A stretch of DNA of 64,000 bases from Prosthecobacter sp. (lineage in GTDB: Bacteria; Verrucomicrobiota; Verrucomicrobiia; Verrucomicrobiales; Verrucomicrobiaceae), in contig NZ_JAXMIH010000008.1 of NCBI RefSeq assembly GCF_034366625.1, positions 186,001 to 250,000 of the forward strand. The letters are read 5' to 3'. Both the position numbers and the translations under genes were made by a program. Positions 59,509 to 64,000 of the stretch are shown piece after piece (the stretch's first letter is position 1; each line of letters opens with the position of its first letter). The notes under the pieces were generated by a model. The model was not told where the DNA came from, ran no database searches, and saw nothing but the letters and a program-made list of their open reading frames with translations.

Positions 59509-61881
59509 ATGCGCCTGCCCATTCTTCTCGTGGCGGGCTTCGCCGTCTTATTTGCGGCGCTCTCAGGTGCCACGCAGGCGGCGGACTGGCTGCCGGGCGG
59601 CACGAGCACGGATTGGAATACCGGCACGAACTGGAATGGCGGCGTGGTGCCGAATAATGCGGGGGCTTTCATCACCTCGAACACCGGCAACATCGCCACG
59701 ATCTCAGCGAACCCAGTCGGACCCGTCACGGAGTTGCAGGTGGGGACATGGTCTAACAACGGTCGCCTGGATCACACGGCAGGTTCCCTTACCGTGACGA
59801 ATACCGGCTGGCCTTATGGCTGGCTGCTGCTTGGCGGTGGCACTAACGGCACTGGCACCTACAACATCGCCAACACAGCGGCCACAGGCGGTGCTTTGAC
59901 CGGATTCGGAACGGGATCTGGAAGCCTGAGCGTCAATGGCGAGATTCGTGTCGGGGCGGGGTCATGGTGGGATCATGCGACCGGCGTTTTGAACGTCAAC
60001 ACCTCCGGCACGGTGCATTCCAATGGCAGCCTGATCGCTGGCACCAACGTGGGCGACGTGGGAACCGTGAACCTTGATGCGGGCGCATTCACGGTCTTCG
60101 GCGATTACACAAACAGTGCTCAGTTCGGCTCTGGCGGCTCCAGCGCCACGGGCAACCTCAACATCAGCGGCGGTTCGTTCACCTTGAACAATCGGCTGAC
60201 TCTCGGCGTGGGAACGGGCACCTCCGCTGGTGGCAATGTGGCAACGGTGACGATGACCGGCGGCACTCTGACGACCGATGTCGGACATAATGAAGACTGG
60301 CATGCGGGCGTGAACATGGCCTCGGGCTATGACACCGCCACCGGGGGCACCGCCACCTTCAACCTCAACGGCGGCACCTTGTCCACCCTCCGGGTTTTCA
60401 GTGAAACCGGAGGCACCGGAATCAAGGGCACCTCGACCTTCAATTTCAACGGCGGTACGCTCCAGGCGCAGGATTCGAGAACCAATTTCATGGACAGCCT
60501 CACCCGCGCGAATGTGCGCAACGGGGGTGCCATCGTGGACACAAACGGCTTCGACGTAACTATTTCCCAAGCCCTCCTGCACTCCAACATCGGCGGTGAC
60601 AACGCCACGGACGGTGGTTTGACCAAGAACGGAACCGGCGTGCTGGTCCTCAGCAACGTGGACAACAGCTTCAACGGCAACATCGTCGTCAACGGCGGCA
60701 CCTTGCGTGCGAACGCCTTCCGCAACGGCTATCCCGCCACAGGCAATCTCGGTGCCAACGACGGCAGCCGCACCATCACCGTGAATACTGGCGCGACCCT
60801 CGACTTCACCAACAACAACATCTTTGCCGGCGGTGGAGCCACTGCAGCCGGACTGCCACAACTCGTCCTCAACGGCGGCACGATGCAAAGCAGCCGCTTC
60901 AACGTCCTCGGCCACGTCACCCTCAATGGCGGCACGTTGAATCAATCCACCACCGACACCGGCGGCTACGAAGGCTACGAGTTCCTTGGCAACATCACCG
61001 TCGGCGGCACCGCAGCCTCGACGATCAGCTCCAGCAATGACAGGGCCAACCACATCAGCGGCGGTCACAACATGCTCGTCACCGTAGCCGATGCCACCTC
61101 CAGCAGCGCTGCCGATTTGATCATCAGCAACCCGCTGCGCGACGGCTCCGGCGACTATTCTGGCAACGGAGCCATCACCAAAGCAGGCGCGGGCACGCTG
61201 CAACTCACCGCCGCTAACACCTACAGCGGCGGCTCCACGGTCAGCGCGGGCACGCTGGAGGTGAACAACACCAGCGGTTCCGGCACCGGTGACGGCACGG
61301 TCACGGTGGATGCAGGAGCTAAACTTACCGGTGACGGCATGATCACCACTGGCTCAAACAATTATGTTTATGTCAATGGCACACTCCAAGTCGGAGCCAT
61401 CGGAGCTTCGGCGGGTTCGGACTTCTCCCTGACGACTTCGGGCACCGGCAGCACGATCCTTGGCTCCAGCAGTCTGCTAGCCATGGACCTATGGTCCACC
61501 ACGGGCACGGACATGACCGGCACGCTAGCCGCCGCAGACATGCTCAGGCTCTTTGGCACGCTGGACATCATGGCAGGTTCCACCCTGTTGTTGAACAATC
61601 CCAACGCGCTCACCTTTCAGGCAGGTGACATGTTCCGTCTGTTCGACTGGACCGGCATCACCACTCGCACTGGCACCTTCACCACCGATTTCAGCGACAT
61701 CAATCTCGGGTCCGGTCTCAGCATCGACACGAGTAACCTCTACACGCAGGGCACCATCAGCATCCTGGGCGCGGTGCCAGAGCCTTCGCGGGCGCTGCTG
61801 GTGATGTTCGGCGCAGCAGGCCTCATGCTGCGCCGCCGCCGTCAACTTGGCTCGACATGGCCGTTGGTTGTCCCCGCCTGA
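59509..61881 (+). CDS. PEP-CTERM protein with autotransporter-type beta repeats (paralog B)
   Basis: 790 residues from the ATG at 59509, which aligns with the paralog A start and begins a signal peptide (MRLPILLVAGFAVLFAALSG). ATG 59473 and GTG 59461 are alternatives. Beta-helix repeats are as in paralog A. The N-terminal ~370 residues and the C-terminal ~190 are close matches to A, but the middle carries a different set of repeats (NSFNGNIVVNGGTLRANA, GGYEGYEFLGNITVGGTAAS). VPEPS, a hydrophobic stretch and LRRRR form the sorting signal, with a 12-residue extension after it that paralog A lacks. Confidence 0.87.
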   Translation: MRLPILLVAGFAVLFAALSGATQAADWLPGGTSTDWNTGTNWNGGVVPNNAGAFITSNTGNIATISANPVGPVTELQVGTWSNNGRLDHTAGSLTVTNTGWPYGWLLLGGGTNGTGTYNIANTAATGGALTGFGTGSGSLSVNGEIRVGAGSWWDHATGVLNVNTSGTVHSNGSLIAGTNVGDVGTVNLDAGAFTVFGDYTNSAQFGSGGSSATGNLNISGGSFTLNNRLTLGVGTGTSAGGNVATVTMTGGTLTTDVGHNEDWHAGVNMASGYDTATGGTATFNLNGGTLSTLRVFSETGGTGIKGTSTFNFNGGTLQAQDSRTNFMDSLTRANVRNGGAIVDTNGFDVTISQALLHSNIGGDNATDGGLTKNGTGVLVLSNVDNSFNGNIVVNGGTLRANAFRNGYPATGNLGANDGSRTITVNTGATLDFTNNNIFAGGGATAAGLPQLVLNGGTMQSSRFNVLGHVTLNGGTLNQSTTDTGGYEGYEFLGNITVGGTAASTISSSNDRANHISGGHNMLVTVADATSSSAADLIISNPLRDGSGDYSGNGAITKAGAGTLQLTAANTYSGGSTVSAGTLEVNNTSGSGTGDGTVTVDAGAKLTGDGMITTGSNNYVYVNGTLQVGAIGASAGSDFSLTTSGTGSTILGSSSLLAMDLWSTTGTDMTGTLAAADMLRLFGTLDIMAGSTLLLNNPNALTFQAGDMFRLFDWTGITTRTGTFTTDFSDINLGSGLSIDTSNLYTQGTISILGAVPEPSRALLVMFGAAGLMLRRRRQLGSTWPLVVPA

Positions 61882-61917
61882 TCGGAACCGGACCACACAA
61901 CCTCCAACGCCAATTTC

Positions 61918-64000
61918 ATGACTGCTCCGCGCTTTCTGTTTCCTCTCATCTCCTCCTGTATTTTGGCTGCTTTCACGGCTCATGCCCAATCCCACGGCAT
62001 CGCATCGAAGCCGACAGTCGGCGCTTATTTCGACGGCGCGTTTCCTCCGACGCCTCCGGTGGTCGGCTCGTTCACGGCGGTCGATGCGTATCCGAACCTC
62101 ACCTTCGTCAATCCCACGGGCATCCTCCAGGTGCCGGGGCAGAGCAAGATGATGGTGTGGCAGCGGGAGGGTGGCGTTTACATCTTCGACAAGGCGGATA
62201 CCACGGCGACGAAGACCCTCGTGCTCGATATTTCCAACCAGTGCCAGGGCTGGGACGACGCGGGCTTGATGAACCTCGTGTTTCATCCGCAGTTCGACCT
62301 CGGCGGCGCACCGGGCACGAACCGCTACATCTTCGTGTATTATGAATGGGTGCCGCCCGGCACGGTCGTGGGCAGTCCGACGACACGGCCAAACAACACG
62401 ATCCCCGACATGCGCGACCGCATCTCGCGCTTCGAGCTGGATGCCAATGGTGTCGCGCTGCCGGACTCGGAGGTCATCATCATGGATCAGGCCGCCACGA
62501 ACACCTGGCACAACGGCAGCGGCATGTTCTTCCATCCCGTGGACGGCTACCTTTACTGGAGCAACGGCGATGACACCAACTCCGCGAACGCCCAGTCCAT
62601 CACGGGGCCGCTGCTGGGCGGTGTCTTCCGTGTGGATGTGGACAAGCGCGGTGGAAACTTCAGCCATGCGCCCGTGCGCGTGCCCACGGGCGTGACGACG
62701 CAGAACTACTTCATCCCGAACAACAACCCGTTCGTCGGGCAGTCGGGCGTGAATGAAGAAACCTTCGCCATCGGCCTGCGCAGCCCGCACCGCATGACGC
62801 ACGATGCCGTGACCGGACGCACCTTCATCGCGGATGTGGGCGCGGGTGATCGCGAGGAGGTGGACATCATCGAACCCACCGAGACCAGCGGCATGAACTT
62901 CCAGTGGCCGCAAAAAGAAGGCTACAACGGCGACATGACGCCGCCCTACCTCGGCGTGAACAAGCGCCCGGTGCTCGACTACAATCACAGCGAGGGCAGC
63001 GCCATCATCGGTGGTTATGTCTATCGCGGCGCGGCCTTTCCTGAGCTTCAGGGGAAATACCTCTTCGCCGACAATGTGGTGAACAAAGTGTGGGCGATGA
63101 ATGAAGGCACCACGCCAGCCACGAAGACACTGCTCACCACCGTGCCCACCGGTCCCGGTCCAGACAGCGGACGCAGCTACATCGGCATATCGAGCTGGGG
63201 CGTGGACAGCGATGGCGAAGTCTATATCTGCCGCTTGAGCAGCACCGGTGGCACGATCTTGAAACTGCAACGCGGTTCCGCCCCCAGCACGCCGTTGCCC
63301 GCCACGCTCAGCGCCACGGGTTTGTTCAGCGACATCGCTGGCTTCGTGCCTTCGGACAAACTCATCCCCTACACGATCAACGCGCCGTTTTGGTCGGACA
63401 AAGCCATCAAGTCGCGCTGGCTCACGGTGCCCACGGGCACGACCATCGGCTTCACTCCCACGGGAGACTGGAGCTTCCCTGCGGGCAGCGTCGCGATGAA
63501 ACATTTCGATCTGGCAACGGACGAAACCAACAGCGCCGTGCGCAAGCGATTGGAAACACGCGTGCTATTAAAAATGGCCAGCGGCGGCTCCTATGGCGCG
63601 ACTTACAAATGGCGTGCCGACAACAGCGATGCCGATCTCATCAACGAAGGCGTCACGGAGATCGTGCCCATCACCATCCCGTCCGTCGGCACCTTCACGC
63701 CGACGGACATCGGCAGTCCTAGCGTCGCGGGCAGCACCACGGTGAATGGAAACACGCTCACCGTTTCCGGTGGCGGCTCTGACATCTGGGGCACGAGCGA
63801 TCAGTTCCATTTCGCGCATCAGCAGCGCACGGGCGACTTCGACATTTCCATGAAGGCCACCTCCTTCACTCCGGCGGTGCTGTATTCCAAGTTCGGCCTC
63901 ATGGCGCGCGAGTCACTGGCCGCGAACTCACCGCATTATTTTATTTTCGCCTGGGGCAGCAACGCCGGGCGCGGTGCGAACTCCAGCGGCTATGAGGACC
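61918..64000 (+). CDS. Exported sugar dehydrogenase-like protein, 3' end cut by window edge
   Basis: Open for 694 codons to the window end. The signal peptide is FLFPLISSCILAAFTAHAQS. A glucose/sorbosone dehydrogenase propeller follows (GLMNLVFHPQFDLGG, EETFAIGLRSPHRMTHD, ADVGAGDREEVDIIEP). Then comes the same pre-heme region as in the 2037-residue protein (FWSDKAIKSRWLTVPTG, MKHFDLATDETNSAVRKRLE). Before the heme part would appear, a new beta-sandwich begins (DFDISMKATSFTPAVLYSKF, GLMARESLAANSPHYFIFAW), resembling the DUF1349/enolase-regulation-like fold. The heme motifs should lie beyond the window. It starts 36 bp after paralog B. Confidence 0.84.
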   Translation, partial: MTAPRFLFPLISSCILAAFTAHAQSHGIASKPTVGAYFDGAFPPTPPVVGSFTAVDAYPNLTFVNPTGILQVPGQSKMMVWQREGGVYIFDKADTTATKTLVLDISNQCQGWDDAGLMNLVFHPQFDLGGAPGTNRYIFVYYEWVPPGTVVGSPTTRPNNTIPDMRDRISRFELDANGVALPDSEVIIMDQAATNTWHNGSGMFFHPVDGYLYWSNGDDTNSANAQSITGPLLGGVFRVDVDKRGGNFSHAPVRVPTGVTTQNYFIPNNNPFVGQSGVNEETFAIGLRSPHRMTHDAVTGRTFIADVGAGDREEVDIIEPTETSGMNFQWPQKEGYNGDMTPPYLGVNKRPVLDYNHSEGSAIIGGYVYRGAAFPELQGKYLFADNVVNKVWAMNEGTTPATKTLLTTVPTGPGPDSGRSYIGISSWGVDSDGEVYICRLSSTGGTILKLQRGSAPSTPLPATLSATGLFSDIAGFVPSDKLIPYTINAPFWSDKAIKSRWLTVPTGTTIGFTPTGDWSFPAGSVAMKHFDLATDETNSAVRKRLETRVLLKMASGGSYGATYKWRADNSDADLINEGVTEIVPITIPSVGTFTPTDIGSPSVAGSTTVNGNTLTVSGGGSDIWGTSDQFHFAHQQRTGDFDISMKATSFTPAVLYSKFGLMARESLAANSPHYFIFAWGSNAGRGANSSGYED

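Overview
The window looks like a chromosome segment of a Verrucomicrobiota bacterium, probably Verrucomicrobiaceae-like. The signs are high GC, a sigma/FecR-LamG pair of the Rhodopirellula/Verrucomicrobium type, Planctomycete-type cytochrome c domains fused to WD40 or dehydrogenase propellers, DUF1080 and DUF4838 proteins, Cys-type sulfatases, and PEP-CTERM proteins with autotransporter-type beta repeats. The genus is inferred from gene content only. No tRNA, rRNA, CRISPR array or complete insertion sequence was found.

Region 1 (1-8193): a sigma factor / FecR-LamG regulator / ThuA-like operon on the minus strand diverges from a cytochrome c-WD40 protein and an esterase. A small accessory island follows (6395-8193): an antitoxin/ParE-type pair bracketed by a degenerate direct repeat of the esterase 3' end, two perfect hairpins, and an orphan GIY-YIG/DUF4357 protein.

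Region 2 (8333-31815): a long run of exported catabolic proteins. It holds a DUF4838 protein, an SGNH hydrolase, two sialidase-like Asp-box proteins, several alpha/beta hydrolases, a Tat-exported sugar isomerase-like TIM barrel, a very large DUF1080-dehydrogenase-cytochrome c fusion, a ceramidase-like protein, a sulfatase, a CBM9-like protein, an M14-like metallopeptidase and a lipoprotein hydrolase. Together they suggest breakdown of sulfated or esterified glycans, with 3-keto-sugar chemistry as a plausible side branch.

Region 3 (31822-34983): an unrecognised two-gene unit, a small protein with a winged-helix-like N-terminus followed by a P-loop NTPase. A second sulfatase and three minus-strand genes follow, including a VCBS-repeat lipoprotein and another sialidase-like protein.

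Region 4 (39667-64000): this is the most unusual part. Two histidine kinase/NarL-type response regulator pairs (41519-44292 and 55740-59136) surround two homologous PEP-CTERM beta-repeat proteins in opposite orientation (45336-47621 and 59509-61881), a GH39 protein and a 2037-residue protein with four LamG domains, a sugar dehydrogenase propeller and a di-heme domain. A Phd/ParE-type toxin-antitoxin module separates the second kinase from its regulator. Identical 7-2-7 palindromes of the NarL half-site geometry lie about 50 bp upstream of two of the surface-protein genes and are candidate operators. Compound palindromes, a dispersed 52-bp repeat, a tandemly duplicated gene end and a frameshifted HTH gene show repeated rearrangement here. 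The window ends inside a second sugar dehydrogenase gene.
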